A stretch of DNA of 64,000 nucleotides from JAHFUA01 sp963733935 (GTDB lineage: Bacteria > Acidobacteriota > Terriglobia > Terriglobales > Acidobacteriaceae): contig CAVTEQ010000015.1 of the NCBI GenBank assembly GCA_963733935.1, forward strand, positions 496,001 to 560,000. The letters are read 5' to 3'. This document shows, piece after piece, positions 7,995-16,601 of the stretch (positions are counted from its first letter, which is position 1; each line of letters starts with the position of its first letter). The translations under genes were made by a program, and so were the position numbers. A model generated the notes under the pieces. The model ran no database searches. It was not told the DNA's origin and was given only the letters and a program-made list of their open reading frames with translations.

Positions 7995-8612
7995 TCATTT
8001 TGGCTTGATTCGCGGCCCCGAAACGAACTCATTGCCCGCGATGATGTAGCGCAGGGGATGGTCCGCCGCTTTGGTGATTCCGATGCGCCGCGTGACAGCG
8101 ATGTGCTGCGGCGGGTGGCCATCATCGCCGATCCAGATGCCGGAAGCCGGCGAGGTCATGTCCAGGTCGTTATCGCGGGCGCGAGTGATGTCGAGAGCTT
8201 CGCACAATCGGCCGGGGCCGGTGGTGAGCAGGCGCTTGCGCCGCTCCGTCAGTTCGCCTGTCAGATTGCGGTTGCGGGCCATTGCGTCCAGGCCGGCCAG
8301 CGGTTCCAGGGCTCGAAACAGAATTCCGCCGGCAATTCCATCCGGCAGACAAGAGACATTCAGGCAGTAATAGTTCCCATAGATGAAGTAGACATACGAC
8401 CTGCCCGGCGGCCCGAACAGCACGCGGTTGCGCGGGGTGAGTCCGGCGGCGGCGTGGGCGGCGGCATCGTCGACGCCGAGATAGGCTTCAACTTCCACGA
8501 TGCGTCCGGCCATCCTCTCGCGTCTTAGTTGCCGCACCAGAACCTTGCCCAGAAGTTCGCGGGCCACGATTCGCGGGTCGCGAGCATAGAACTCCACAGT
8601 GAGTGGGCGCAC
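7995..8612 (-). CDS. 3-methyladenine DNA glycosylase, AAG/MPG family
   Basis: Excises alkylated purines in base-excision repair. The core is recognisable: FYARDPRIVARELLGKVL, catalytic region GRIVEVEAYLGVDDAAAHA, FGPPGRSYVYFIYGNYYCLNV, TGPGRLCEALDI and the C-terminal HPLRYIIAGNEFVSG. Family members are about 190-210 aa; GTG 8612 gives 205 aa and GTG 8597 gives 200 aa. Neither has a strong ribosome-binding site, so the start is uncertain. The open frame continues upstream to 8984 but that part overlaps the divergent gene at 8755 and lacks homology to the family. Confidence 0.88.
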   Translation of the reverse strand: MRPLTVEFYARDPRIVARELLGKVLVRQLRRERMAGRIVEVEAYLGVDDAAAHAAAGLTPRNRVLFGPPGRSYVYFIYGNYYCLNVSCLPDGIAGGILFRALEPLAGLDAMARNRNLTGELTERRKRLLTTGPGRLCEALDITRARDNDLDMTSPASGIWIGDDGHPPQHIAVTRRIGITKAADHPLRYIIAGNEFVSGPRIKPK

Positions 8613-8754
8613 GCGATGGAGGTCGTACGCCTTTCGAGTCTTGCCCGCAAGAATTTTTGCGCTATGCTCGGGGCAATCTCTGCTTTTGATCGCAGCCACT
8701 CGTCGGTTTCGCATCGCAAACGTTTCCCAGGCGGACAAACAGGAGGCGAAGTGT

Positions 8755-9315
8755 ATGGTAGCGCGTAGAGTGCTCAAAGTTGTGATCGCGATGGTCGCGC
8801 TGGCGGCAATGGCAGCGGCGGCGACCATTCCATCCGGGACCCCCGTGACGGTGCGCTTGAACTCGGGCATCAGCTCCGCCAAGGTTGAAACCGGCCAGCG
8901 CATTGAAGGCACAGTGGCCAGAGATGTAATGGTCAACGGAAAAACCGTGGTTCGGGCCGGAGCCCCGGTCAGGATCACCGTCACACATGCGAAGGCGAGC
9001 GGCCGCTTGCATCATCCCGGCCAGCTCACTGTCAGGCTGACGTCGCTCGACGGGCAGCCGATACAAAGTTCAGCCATCCGCCGGCAGGGCAAGAGTCACA
9101 AGAAGAGCAATGCGACCAAGATGGGCGGAGGCGCAGCCGCGGGCGCCGTTATCGGCGCAGTTGCCGGCGGAGGCGCGGGCGCGGTCATCGGCACCATGGC
9201 CGGCGGCGCAGCCGGAACCGGCCTTGCTGCCGTCACCGGCAAGCAGGAAGCCGTCTTTCCGGCAGAGAGCGCCTTGACCTTCACCATCACCAGCAGCACG
9301 GTCAGCAGGCAGTAA
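8755..9315 (+). CDS. exported glycine-zipper protein of unknown function
   Basis: About 186 aa. ATG 8755 is preceded by a perfect AGGAGG at 8741-8746. An N-terminal hydrophobic segment (VVIAMVALAAMAAAA) suggests export. The middle (PSGTPVTVRLNSGISSAKVETGQ, then a repeat of that logic) resembles beta-rich domains found in acidobacterial envelope proteins. A Gly/Ala-rich stretch around residues 123-165 (GGGAAAGAVIGAVAGGGAG) is a glycine-zipper likely to insert in or associate with membrane. Function is not known; it could be a small pore-forming or stress-related envelope protein. Confidence 0.7.
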   Translation: MVARRVLKVVIAMVALAAMAAAATIPSGTPVTVRLNSGISSAKVETGQRIEGTVARDVMVNGKTVVRAGAPVRITVTHAKASGRLHHPGQLTVRLTSLDGQPIQSSAIRRQGKSHKKSNATKMGGGAAAGAVIGAVAGGGAGAVIGTMAGGAAGTGLAAVTGKQEAVFPAESALTFTITSSTVSRQ

Positions 9316-9319
9316 CCGC

Positions 9320-10564
9320 CTACCGCAGCAGCACCGAAACCATTTCTCCTGCGGCCAGGCGCTCGCGGTCGGGCGGGACGACGAGGAAGCAGTTGGCGCG
9401 CGCCATGGCGGCTACGTCCCCCGATCCCTGCCAGCGCACCAGTTCCACTTCGGTGCGATCGAATTCCCCCGATAGCCTGCCTGGAAGGAAGCGCGTGAGC
9501 CCAGTCTTGGTGCGCACTTCTGCAGCTAATCGCGCCTGGAGGAATCGCAGCTTGCCGGGCGCAGCGCCGGACAGCGCGTCCAGCAGCGGCCGCACAAAGA
9601 TCTCGAAGGTCACCATGGTGGAGACGGGGTTTCCCGGCAGGCCGAAGAAGTAGGTAGCTTTTCCGGCGCTCTCCGGCCGCGCCCGGCCGAATACCACGGG
9701 GCGCCCGGGCTGGATCTGCGCGCCGGTGAAAAAAAACTCGGCGTCGAATTCCGTCAGCACCGGCTCGACCAGATCGTATTTGCCCATCGACACGCCGCCG
9801 GTCAGCAGCAGCAGGTCGAGCGCGAGCCCCTCTTCGATCAGGTGGCGGAGGACCACGGCATCGTCGGGCGCAATGGGAAGGCGCACCGGCTCCGCGCCCG
9901 CAGCCTCCACCTGCGCCGCCAGCGAATAGCTGTTGGAATTGCGGATCTGCTCAGCCCCAGGATGGGCATCGACGTCTACCAGCTCGTCACCGGTAGAAAG
10001 AATGCCCACCCGCGGCGGCCTGTAGATGTGAACCTGCGCCTTGCCCACGCCGGCGGCGACCGCGATCTCGGCAAAACCCATGCGCGTGCCCCGCGGCAGC
10101 AGCAATTGTCCGGCGCGCGCTTCGCTGCCGGTTGGGACCACGTTCTCTCCCGCCGAAACCGAGCGCTCCACCTCGACCCTTGCACCCTGCCGAGCCGTGT
10201 ATTCCACCATGACCACGGCATCGGCCCCGGCGGGCACGGGCGCTCCCGTCATGATTTCGGCGGCCTCATCGGCGGCAAGCGGAGGGCCGGCCAGGCTGGT
10301 TCCCGCGCGCACTTCGCCGATCACCTTCAAAGTCGCCGGAACGGTTGCTAAATCCGCACCGCGCACGGCATAGCCGTCGCGGGCGGCGCGAGGAAAGGGC
10401 GGAAAATCGCGGTCAGCAAAGATGTCTTCCGCCAGCACGCGTCCGCGGCTGCGCAGTAAGGGCGCCAACTCCGCCGGCCCAGGATGCAGCGTGCGCGCCT
10501 GCTCTTCCACGGCACGACGGGCTTCAGGGAAGGACAGCACGGCGGGCTTCGTCGGGATCGTCAC
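9320..10564 (-). CDS. moeA: molybdopterin molybdenumtransferase
   Basis: Inserts molybdate into adenylylated molybdopterin. Motifs follow the MoeA/gephyrin order: LSFPEARRAVEE, domain with PPFPRAARDGYAV, EIMTGAPVPAGADAVVMVE, the MoaB-like domain with GILSTGDELVD and LLLTGGVSMGKYDLV, FGLPGNPVSTMVTFEIFV, then a C-terminal beta-barrel. GTG 10564 gives 414 aa, the usual length, with LSF at residue 11; an ATG at 10684 would add 40 residues without family similarity. The other molybdopterin genes (moaC, mogA-like) are 4-5 kb away on the opposite strand, so the pathway is clustered but not one operon. Confidence 0.92.
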   Translation of the reverse strand: MTIPTKPAVLSFPEARRAVEEQARTLHPGPAELAPLLRSRGRVLAEDIFADRDFPPFPRAARDGYAVRGADLATVPATLKVIGEVRAGTSLAGPPLAADEAAEIMTGAPVPAGADAVVMVEYTARQGARVEVERSVSAGENVVPTGSEARAGQLLLPRGTRMGFAEIAVAAGVGKAQVHIYRPPRVGILSTGDELVDVDAHPGAEQIRNSNSYSLAAQVEAAGAEPVRLPIAPDDAVVLRHLIEEGLALDLLLLTGGVSMGKYDLVEPVLTEFDAEFFFTGAQIQPGRPVVFGRARPESAGKATYFFGLPGNPVSTMVTFEIFVRPLLDALSGAAPGKLRFLQARLAAEVRTKTGLTRFLPGRLSGEFDRTEVELVRWQGSGDVAAMARANCFLVVPPDRERLAAGEMVSVLLR

Positions 10565-11012
10565 CAGAACACAGTGTAAATCCTCGACCGGAGGTTCATG
10601 CGGCCTTGGCTTGGAAAGGCGCCAATGCCGATCACCCGCGCGCAGACCGCTGAGGCGCTCATCGGAGTTGGGCGGCTCTGGCATGGAATGCTATTCCATT
10701 GCTTTCGTGTTTTGTTCGTCTTGTTCTGAAAACAGAACAAAACTGAGATTTTTCCCAAACAACGCTTGCGCTGTCGGAAAGTAAGCGCGGGGCGTGTTTT
10801 GCTGACCGTGGTTCGCGAACGCGATACCGTGTGTATGAAGCGCGATGCGGATGGTCTGCGGGAGCAGCTTCGCTCGCTCACCGAGCGAATCCGGGACTGC
10901 ATCGGCTCTGTCTCGGACGGCAACAAGAGCGGCCTTCGCACTGTTCGGTTTTTGAAAACAAGACCTAGATTCCACCCACAGGAGTGTTGAAAACCGAAAG
11001 GTCTCCTTGCCC
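10565..11012. other. 448-base gap between moeA and the PilZ gene
   Basis: It contains the perfect hairpin TTGTTCTG-AAAA-CAGAACAA at 10721-10740, which could be an operator or a weak terminator. A short plus-strand frame begins at 10835 (about 51 aa, MKRDADGLREQLRSL) with no clear ribosome-binding site and no recognised similarity. It is not called as a gene. Confidence 0.5.
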
Positions 11013-11723
11013 ATGCAGACAAACGAGAGTCCGTCCAAGCGCCTCATAGTGTTCTGCGAGCCACCCCCGTTCGACAAGGAGGAACTGCGGGATGAAGAGT
11101 TCGCATTCTTTGTTTGCAGTGGCCGTTCCGAGTTCCTATGCTGTCAGTTGCTGCCGTGTGCGGCCATCGTCATCACTGCCACCTACGCCAACAGCGAGCA
11201 TGCGAGGTCTTGTTCTGGCCTGCAGTTCGGCCCGCGGCCAAAGCTGCCGCTGCTCATTGTGATGGCCGACGACCCAAGGGCGGTGCCGGAACACATACAT
11301 CCTCACGCCATCATTCCAGAGCGAGCAACCGCGAGCGAGCTAATGGCGGTGCTTCGGCATCTTCCCATGGACCCGTTAAGCTCAAACGTCCCCCCGTGGC
11401 CCCAGCGACGCCGCTTTCCTCGGTACCGCACCGACCTACCCCTCAGCTTATTTAATGGCCATGAGTTTGGCGGGCGTTGCCTCGTCATCGCCGAGGGCGG
11501 GATCGGCGGAATCCTGCCCTCGGCGATCCCGGTTGGCCAGGTGGTGCATCTGCGGCTCACGCTGCCGACCCACCCGACGCTCATGGAGGTGTGGGCCGTT
11601 GTTCGCTCTCAACTGCACCTCAACCACGGATTCGAGTTCGTATCCCTTACCGAAAGCGAGCGGCTATCGGTCAGGAAGTTCTGCAGCGCACTGGCAGTTG
11701 AGCAGTCGATGAGTCCTCGATAG
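11013..11723 (+). CDS. PilZ-domain protein with degenerate N-terminal domain
   Basis: About 236 aa. The C-terminal half carries a PilZ-like c-di-GMP-binding pattern: an arginine cluster RRRFPRYR at about residues 130-137, then VIAEGGIGGILPS in the place of the D/N-x-S-x-x-G motif and a strand VGQVVHLRLTLP. The second motif is degenerate, so ligand binding is uncertain. The N-terminal half (FFVCSGRSEFLCCQLL ... PLLIVMADD) may be a relic of a receiver domain; no clear phospho-acceptor Asp is seen. The last codons (EQSMSPR) come from the IS5 relic that follows, so the original C-terminus may have been lost. Confidence 0.6.
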   Translation: MQTNESPSKRLIVFCEPPPFDKEELRDEEFAFFVCSGRSEFLCCQLLPCAAIVITATYANSEHARSCSGLQFGPRPKLPLLIVMADDPRAVPEHIHPHAIIPERATASELMAVLRHLPMDPLSSNVPPWPQRRRFPRYRTDLPLSLFNGHEFGGRCLVIAEGGIGGILPSAIPVGQVVHLRLTLPTHPTLMEVWAVVRSQLHLNHGFEFVSLTESERLSVRKFCSALAVEQSMSPR

Positions 11724-11791
11724 CGCACCTTCATGAATCCGAACTTCAACTTCATCACTCCGAACCCGTGCTCCGCCTTGCAGCGCAGCGT
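11711..11791 (-). pseudogene. relic of an IS5-type transposase C-terminus
   Basis: The minus strand encodes CKAEHGFGVMKLKFGF followed by MKVRYRGL, the C-terminal signature of IS5-family DDE transposases (usual form VEHvF.viK..FGf.KvRYRGL). Only about 27 residues remain, without the catalytic DDE residues. The fragment overlaps the end of the PilZ gene, indicating an old insertion or deletion there. Confidence 0.6.
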
Positions 11792-11799
11792 GGACTGAG

Positions 11800-11932
11800 G
11801 GAAAGGGGGAAAAGGGGGACAGCCTGGGAAAAGGGGGACAGCCTGAACTGCTGGAGTTTTTAACAACCTGAGTACAAGCGCGGCCATGCTACAACGGTTC
11901 CATAAATGCCTCAGTTCAGGCTGTCCCCATTT
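11800..11932. repeat. REP-like element with GGGGACAGCCTGAACT arms
   Basis: AAGGGGGACAGCCTGAACTG (11831-11850) and its inverse CAGTTCAGGCTGTCCCCATT (from 11912) form an inverted pair, and a partial direct copy, AAAAGGGGGACAGCCTGGG, precedes them. Such GGGGACAG/CTGTCCCC sequences commonly accompany REP-associated tyrosine transposases, and a relic of one follows at 12085-12192. Confidence 0.6.
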
Positions 11933-12084
11933 CCCCCAGCTCGCTGACGAAAACTCGGAACCGAATGGCCTCCCGGCGTCGGTGCAGCCGCGCAGGGAGA
12001 CGTCAGTCTCCGTCTCCTCCGCATTCAAGACCTCCATTTCACCCGAGCTTGCCGCCGCCACCACTCCATGTCCACTATGTCGTG

Positions 12085-12192
12085 CTGGTCCTGGCCGCTA
12101 ACATGGGGAAAAAAGGCTTCGCGCCGGTCCACGCCGCGCTGGGTCACGTGACAGGGAATCTCCGGCAGCAGGCATCGGCCTCGTCGCGGCAT
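12085..12192 (-). pseudogene. N-terminal relic of a REP-associated tyrosine (Y1) transposase
   Basis: Reading the minus strand from ATG 12192 gives MPRRGRCLLPEIPCHVTQRG and then VDRREAFFPH, the standard beginning of TnpA-REP (RAYT) proteins, including the HVTQRG strand. After about 36 residues the similarity ends; the HUH motif and catalytic Tyr are missing. The adjacent REP-like inverted repeat at 11800-11932 fits this identification. Confidence 0.65.
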
Positions 12193-12351
12193 GGGCCGGC
12201 ATTCTACGCCCTTGGTCAAGAACCTGCGCACTTCAAACCCTACAGGTCGTGCCCCTCTCTTCAGTTCCTGTTCTGCATCGGGCCAGAGCCAAAAAACGGA
12301 TCGTCCTGAGAGCGTCAACGATACGAACAACTGAGCCTGGACCACCGGCCT

Positions 12352-13653
12352 TTACCGTGGAATAAACTCTTCCGTGTGCGTCACGAACTCCGGATAAGCC
12401 GTCGCCCCCAACTCATACACATCCATTCCCAGACCCTCGCCATCGAGCGGGGCGCGTTGCGGCAGGAAGCGGTCGAGCAGCCAGTTCAGACCATAGGTGA
12501 CGGGCAGCACGAATCCCAGCAAGGTTGCGACGCCCACCAACTGCGCGAGCCATTGGCCGGGCGCCTGGAAATGTGCGCAGAATCCGAGCGCCAGAACGCC
12601 CCAGATGCCGGCCACGGCGTGTACGGAAATCGCGCCTCCGGGATCGTCCACCTTCAAATGAACTTCAAACAGCTCGATGGATAACGTCACCAGAATTCCG
12701 GCAACCAGACCGATAAAAAGTGCGGCGGCCGGAGTAACCCAGGCGCAGGCCGCGCTGCTGGCGACCAGCCCGGCCACCCAGCCATTGGCGACCAGCGAGG
12801 CGTCCGGCTTGCCAAAACGCATCCGCGTGATCATGACCACAGCCAGCGCCGCCACGCTTGCGGACAGCGCGGTGTTGACTGCAACCAACACCGTTGCCGT
12901 GGGCACGGCGCCGGTGAACAGGATGGCGCCGGCGGAGTTCAATCCCCACCATCCCACCAGCGCGAGAAGGCAGCCGAGAAGCACCAGCACGGCATTATGC
13001 CCGGGGATAGCCGTCGGCATGCCGTCCGGGGAGTACTTGCCGCGGCGCGGGCCCACGATCCAGGCAATCGCCAGCGCCGTGAGTCCGCCAACCGCCTGGA
13101 TCGAACTGCCGCCCCCGGCATCGAGGAACCCGCGGCCCAGACCATAGTGCGCGCCGAGTTGCGCCAGCCATCCGCCTCCCCACACCCAGTGCGCGAACAC
13201 CGGATAGGTGAAGCCGGCCAGCAGCGCCGTCGACGCGCAGATGGCGGGAAGCCGCCAGCGATCGGCTCCGCTGCCCAGAGGAATCATCGCTGCCAGCCCA
13301 ACGCTTAGCATTTGCAGACACGCCGCCAGCGAAGCGGGCGAGCCATCGAGTTGGAGGCCACGCAAGAATAACGGCTCGGCTGCGATCCAATTCCAGGCTC
13401 GGCCGGAGACAGTCACAACGTGCGCTGGTCGGCCGGCAAACCCCTGCCAGGCGAATCCGCAAGCGAAGTACACCAGCGCGGCCACCGCAACCACGCACAA
13501 CGACGCCAGCATGGAGTGAGCGGCGCTGCGCGACCGTCCCAGGCCGGTATTGATCAGCGCCAAGCCGGCGCCGCTGAGGGGAACCAGAAAAATGCAGACA
13601 ATGCAGAGCGCTGTCCCGGTTTCCGAGAGTGCCGGAACGAACGGCGAGTTCAT
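12352..13653 (-). CDS. amt: ammonium transporter, Amt family
   Basis: 433-aa inner-membrane channel for ammonium uptake with about eleven hydrophobic helices. Signatures include GRGFLDAGGGSSIQAVGGLTALAIAWIVGPRRGKY, GHNAVLVLLGCLLALVGWWGLNSAG, and DPGGAISVHAVAGIWGVLALG, with the twin pore histidine region. It is somewhat divergent and lacks an adjacent glnK. A small membrane-protein gene overlaps its start by 4 bases and probably lies upstream in the same transcript. Confidence 0.9.
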   Translation of the reverse strand: MNSPFVPALSETGTALCIVCIFLVPLSGAGLALINTGLGRSRSAAHSMLASLCVVAVAALVYFACGFAWQGFAGRPAHVVTVSGRAWNWIAAEPLFLRGLQLDGSPASLAACLQMLSVGLAAMIPLGSGADRWRLPAICASTALLAGFTYPVFAHWVWGGGWLAQLGAHYGLGRGFLDAGGGSSIQAVGGLTALAIAWIVGPRRGKYSPDGMPTAIPGHNAVLVLLGCLLALVGWWGLNSAGAILFTGAVPTATVLVAVNTALSASVAALAVVMITRMRFGKPDASLVANGWVAGLVASSAACAWVTPAAALFIGLVAGILVTLSIELFEVHLKVDDPGGAISVHAVAGIWGVLALGFCAHFQAPGQWLAQLVGVATLLGFVLPVTYGLNWLLDRFLPQRAPLDGEGLGMDVYELGATAYPEFVTHTEEFIPR

Positions 13654-13829
13654 CCGCGCTCCGCATTCGGCACCAGGTGGGACCGAACCGCCAGCACCAG
13701 CCCCAGGACCTCAACCCCGCAACCAGCCAGCACAAAGCCGGTTCGCTGACCCGCCGAGGGAAGCCACGCCAGCGCGCACAGGACGATCCCCCATCCCGCC
13801 AGCAACAGCAAGAAACCCGCCAGCTTCAT
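13650..13829 (-). CDS. 59-aa small membrane protein upstream of amt
   Basis: Starts MKLAGFLLLLAGWGIVL and contains two hydrophobic segments separated by a short polar loop (LPSAGQRTG). Its stop overlaps the amt start in an ATGA arrangement, so translational coupling is likely. No family is recognised. The frame extends upstream to 13871 but that part is basic and lacks a better start. Confidence 0.6.
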   Translation of the reverse strand: MKLAGFLLLLAGWGIVLCALAWLPSAGQRTGFVLAGCGVEVLGLVLAVRSHLVPNAERG

Positions 13830-14104
13830 GAAGTTAGCCCTCGTGCGGTGAAGAACCAGCCGCCGCAACAACCTGCTACGTTAAGCGGCGCTTGTCGGCC
13901 CCGAGAAATTGATATTTCTTATCGGCATGATAATCCCTTTTTATGACCTGAAGGGCAGACTACACCGGACAAGGCATTTTCCAGCCATGGACCCCTTTAC
14001 GACTTTTTTATGAACTATTTACCCGTGCTTTATGGCGTGAAGTATCGAATGAAAGCAGCCGGTAGCAAGTCCCGATTACCGGAACCAGCACAGGGAGAGT
14101 GCGA

Positions 14105-14188
14105 ATGCAAGCTGTGATTTTTGTCGTGCTCACGATCGCTTTCATTCTTCTGTTTGGACCGCTGCGCCCAAAGAAGTTCCTGAGATGA
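14105..14188 (+). CDS. 27-aa putative single-span membrane peptide
   Basis: MQAVIFVVLTIAFILLFGPL followed by RPKKFLR: one hydrophobic helix followed by a basic tail. ATG 14105 is preceded by AGGGAGAG at a sensible spacing, which supports translation. It resembles KdpF-like mini-proteins only in size, and no kdp genes are nearby. Could be a regulatory membrane peptide or chance. Confidence 0.35.
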   Translation: MQAVIFVVLTIAFILLFGPLRPKKFLR

Positions 14189-14316
14189 CGCCGGCGACTT
14201 GACGACGGCGCTCCTCTCAAAAAACGCGCCGCCAAGTAAGCTGTTACAATCGCGCTGTCTCTCCGGCCATCGATCCGCTGGCCACAGCCAAGAAATCCGA
14301 AATTCTGGAGGTGTGT

Positions 14317-15015
14317 TTGAAAGGCATTTACACGTTGTTTCTTGCTTTGCTGTTGTCCCTTTCTGCCGCGGTTGCGCAGAACGCGCCGGCGACGCCCGCG
14401 CGCAGTGACATTTACTATGTCCACTTCGCCAAAGCCACTCTCGGCAAGGCCGCCCAAATGGGCGATTTCCTGAAAACGCCTAATCCGAACTCGCCCATGC
14501 CGGAGCATCGCATTGTCTTGCGCCACGAGGATGGCGATTCCTGGGACTACGTCAGCATTTCGCACATGGGCGCCAAGGCGACGGTGGAACCGTCCGGCAC
14601 GCCCGCACCCGCAGCCGCGCGCGACACCTACGACTGGCACACCGATACCTATGTCAACGGCCCGCCGTGGCCGGAATTCGCCCGCGCCCTCGGTCTGGGC
14701 GAGGCCGCTGGCAAGACAGCCGGCGCCGTGTACGTCGTCTCGATTTATCGCTATGCTCCGGGACATCGCGATCAACTGGAGAAGAACCTCAGCGCATCGC
14801 CGAGCGCAGGCGATCCCATTGCCGGCCAGGTCCTGATGCAGCACCTGGACGGTGCGGCGTGGAACTATCTCGCGGTTGTGCGCTACAACTCCTGGGAGGA
14901 CTACGCCACCGGCCAGAAAAACACCATGCCGAAGGGAAACTCGGGGCCGTGGTTCAGCCTGCGCGACCACGCCTCCTTCCACACCGATACGCTTGCCGAC
15001 CGCATCGCTCCCTAG
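14317..15015 (+). CDS. exported protein of unknown function
   Basis: About 232 aa. TTG 14317 follows GGAG by 6 bases and gives a good signal peptide, MKGIYTLFLALLLSLSAAVAQ; GTG 14311 is possible. The mature part contains two similar halves (VHFAKATLGKAAQMGDFLK... and VVSIYRYAPGHRDQLEKNL...), each with a later aromatic block (DSWDYVSISHMG, AAWNYLAVVRYN), reminiscent of duplicated dimeric alpha-beta barrel (ABM-like) folds. No enzymatic motif is recognised. A strong terminator follows. Confidence 0.65.
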   Translation: MKGIYTLFLALLLSLSAAVAQNAPATPARSDIYYVHFAKATLGKAAQMGDFLKTPNPNSPMPEHRIVLRHEDGDSWDYVSISHMGAKATVEPSGTPAPAAARDTYDWHTDTYVNGPPWPEFARALGLGEAAGKTAGAVYVVSIYRYAPGHRDQLEKNLSASPSAGDPIAGQVLMQHLDGAAWNYLAVVRYNSWEDYATGQKNTMPKGNSGPWFSLRDHASFHTDTLADRIAP

Positions 15016-15038
15016 ACGCGCAATCTGCAAGGTCGAGA

Positions 15039-15062
15039 AAGCCCGGCTCCGGCCGGGCTTTT
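15039..15062. terminator. intrinsic terminator shared by convergent genes
   Basis: AAGCCCGG (15039-15046) pairs with CCGGGCTT (15053-15060) around a six-base loop, followed by TT on the plus strand and preceded by an A run that gives Ts on the minus strand. It lies between the convergent exported-protein gene and the GNAT gene. Confidence 0.8.
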
Positions 15063-15571
15063 CAACTGGAAGCCGTAATGCGGTAGACAATACTGTCTCG
15101 CCCCTCTGCGTTGAGCCGCGATCCCGCACTCACCGCGCCGATTTTTTCCAACGCCTTCTGCGAGCGCAAATTCTGCGGACCTACCAGAAAGACAACGTTG
15201 TCCACGAACTTGAAGGCGTGCCGCAGCATGAGCTGCTTCATTTCCCCGTTGTACACGCCTCCCCAGTAGGAGCGCGCCAGGAACGTCCAACCGATTTCGA
15301 TCTCGCCTTTCTCCGGGTCGTATCCGAAGAATCGTGACGACCCAATCACGCGCCCGTCCTTGGAATCAATGGCGACTAGCGCGCCCCCGGATTCCAGCGC
15401 CTTGCGGAAGAATTCTCGGAACACATCTTCTTTGTAGCGATCGTTGGCTGGATGCTGCTCCCAGATGAGAGGATCGGAAGCCACCGAGTAGAGCTCATCG
15501 AAATCCCCCGGCCGCAGCGGCCTGAGCGTGAGGAGTTCGCCTTGCAAAACTGGCTGGAGGTCAAAGGACAT
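15062..15571 (-). CDS. GNAT-family N-acetyltransferase (RimJ/RimL type)
   Basis: About 169 aa. The RimJ/RimL-like N-terminus is LQPVLQGELLTLRPLRPGDFDELYSV; the acetyl-CoA region is GEIEIGWTFLARSYWGGVYNGEMKQLML, and the C-terminal motif is VGPQNLRSQKALEKIGA. The substrate, probably a protein N-terminus or a small amine, cannot be deduced. ATG 15571 is preferred; a GTG two codons upstream is possible. Confidence 0.85.
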   Translation of the reverse strand: MSFDLQPVLQGELLTLRPLRPGDFDELYSVASDPLIWEQHPANDRYKEDVFREFFRKALESGGALVAIDSKDGRVIGSSRFFGYDPEKGEIEIGWTFLARSYWGGVYNGEMKQLMLRHAFKFVDNVVFLVGPQNLRSQKALEKIGAVSAGSRLNAEGRDSIVYRITASS

Positions 15572-15710
15572 TGCCACTTTTCACTCGCCCGGCCGCCATC
15601 TGCAACCCGCAGAGGATCTGCGCCGCGCTGCGGTGGTCGATCGCTTGCTGGAGCAGTGACTGCATCACCTGATTCTGCTTGCGGTGCTGGCATTTTTGTG
15701 GACGCGACAT
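15561..15710 (-). CDS. 49-aa ORF overlapping the GNAT start
   Basis: A minus-strand frame (MSRPQKCQHRKQNQVMQ ... GRVKSGNVL) ends 11 bases inside the GNAT gene, so coupled translation is conceivable. No ribosome-binding site and no known similarity; may be chance. Confidence 0.25.
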   Translation of the reverse strand: MSRPQKCQHRKQNQVMQSLLQQAIDHRSAAQILCGLQMAAGRVKSGNVL

Positions 15711-16016
15711 TTGGCGAATTTTCTAGCCCCCCTACCCCCCACCGGGACGAGATCTCTGCGGAATCAACCATTTAGGCCATCTTGCGCGGGGAAAGTATTG
15801 ATGGCCGGGAGCTTAGAGGCAAAATCTTGAGCCGCAATGACTTATGTCATACAGATAACATACACATACACTATATATCATATAAAAGAAGCTGTCAAGC
15901 AGAATTATAGAAACAGACGGTCGGACCTGGCGTCGTCCTGCAGGTTGGGATGCTGGTTGTGGCTTTCCTCTGGCCTCGATTTTGACTCATCATGAGTAGC
16001 CAGATAGGCTCACAGC
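15711..16016. other. AT-rich intergenic stretch
   Basis: About 300 bases without a credible gene. The section 15840-15905 is strikingly AT-rich (ATACACATACACTATATATC) compared with the roughly 60% GC of the surroundings. No promoter pair is convincing. Confidence 0.4.
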
Positions 16017-16214
16017 ATGGCTAAGCGACTGGAAGTCGTTCTGAAGTGGGCACGGCAGGCGCTGCAGTTCGCGTGTCGCCGCGAGCCTGTGGGAGACATC
16101 GGCAAGAAGCTCGAAGTCATTCGCGCGGGCGCAAAGCATGAATATCCGACCGCTGATATCGATGGCATGCTGGCAGAAATCGAGATTGGATACGGCCCCG
16201 GAACAGGTTCGTGA
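16017..16214 (+). CDS. 65-aa hypothetical protein
   Basis: MAKRLEVVLKWARQALQF ... AEIEIGYGPGTGS. Charged, no cysteine pair, no recognised family. The start lacks a strong ribosome-binding site. It precedes the GIY-YIG relic and its flanking repeats. Confidence 0.3.
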   Translation: MAKRLEVVLKWARQALQFACRREPVGDIGKKLEVIRAGAKHEYPTADIDGMLAEIEIGYGPGTGS

Positions 16215-16259
16215 CCCTGATCCAACGTGTGCTAAGGGTCTATGGAATGAGCGCAGCAT

Positions 16260-16597
16260 TCATGAATTGTCATCCTGAGCGAAGCGAAGGACCTGCTTTG
16301 TCTCTGATGGCTTGTACCAGTCCGCCGCCAGATCCTCCCACGTCGGATTCACTGTTTCTATCAGTGCGACCTTTCTCTTTCGCAACCACCCTTTAAGCTG
16401 CTTCTCACGGTAAATGGCATTTCGAACATACTGAAAGCGCTCGAAGTACACCAGCCGATGAATCCTGTAGTCGCGCGTGAATCCCGAGCAGAGGCCGTTC
16501 TTGTGCTCCCAGACACGTCTCCGCAGGTGTTGGTGATGCCGATGTAGAGGACGCGCGACTTGCTGGCCATGATGTAGACGTAGAAACAGGCGTTCAT
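16260..16597 (-). pseudogene. GIY-YIG nuclease-family protein, frameshifted
   Basis: The reading frame from ATG 16597 gives CFYVYIMASKSRVLYIGIT (GIY-YIG strand). A one-base deletion near 16528 moves the rest to another frame, which continues RRRVWEHKNGLCSGFTRDY, RLVYFERFQYVRNAI and REKQLKGWLRKRKVALIE, the standard continuation of the small UPF0213-like GIY-YIG proteins. Without the deletion the protein would be about 95 aa plus a tail encoded by the flanking repeat. The gene lies between inverted copies of a CATCCTGAGCGAAGCGAAGG repeat, which suggests a mobile cassette. Confidence 0.75.
16269..16299 (+). repeat. CATCCTGAGCGAAGCGAAGG repeat, copy 1
   Basis: Direct copy lying inside the 3' end of the GIY-YIG relic. 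Its minus strand encodes the tail KQVLRFAQDDN. Inverted relative to copy 2 at 16602-16633. Confidence 0.8.
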
Positions 16598-16601
16598 AAA
16601 C

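Noticed and set aside
14105..14188. KdpF
   Set aside because: Similar size and hydrophobicity, but no KdpF-like sequence and no kdpABC genes nearby.
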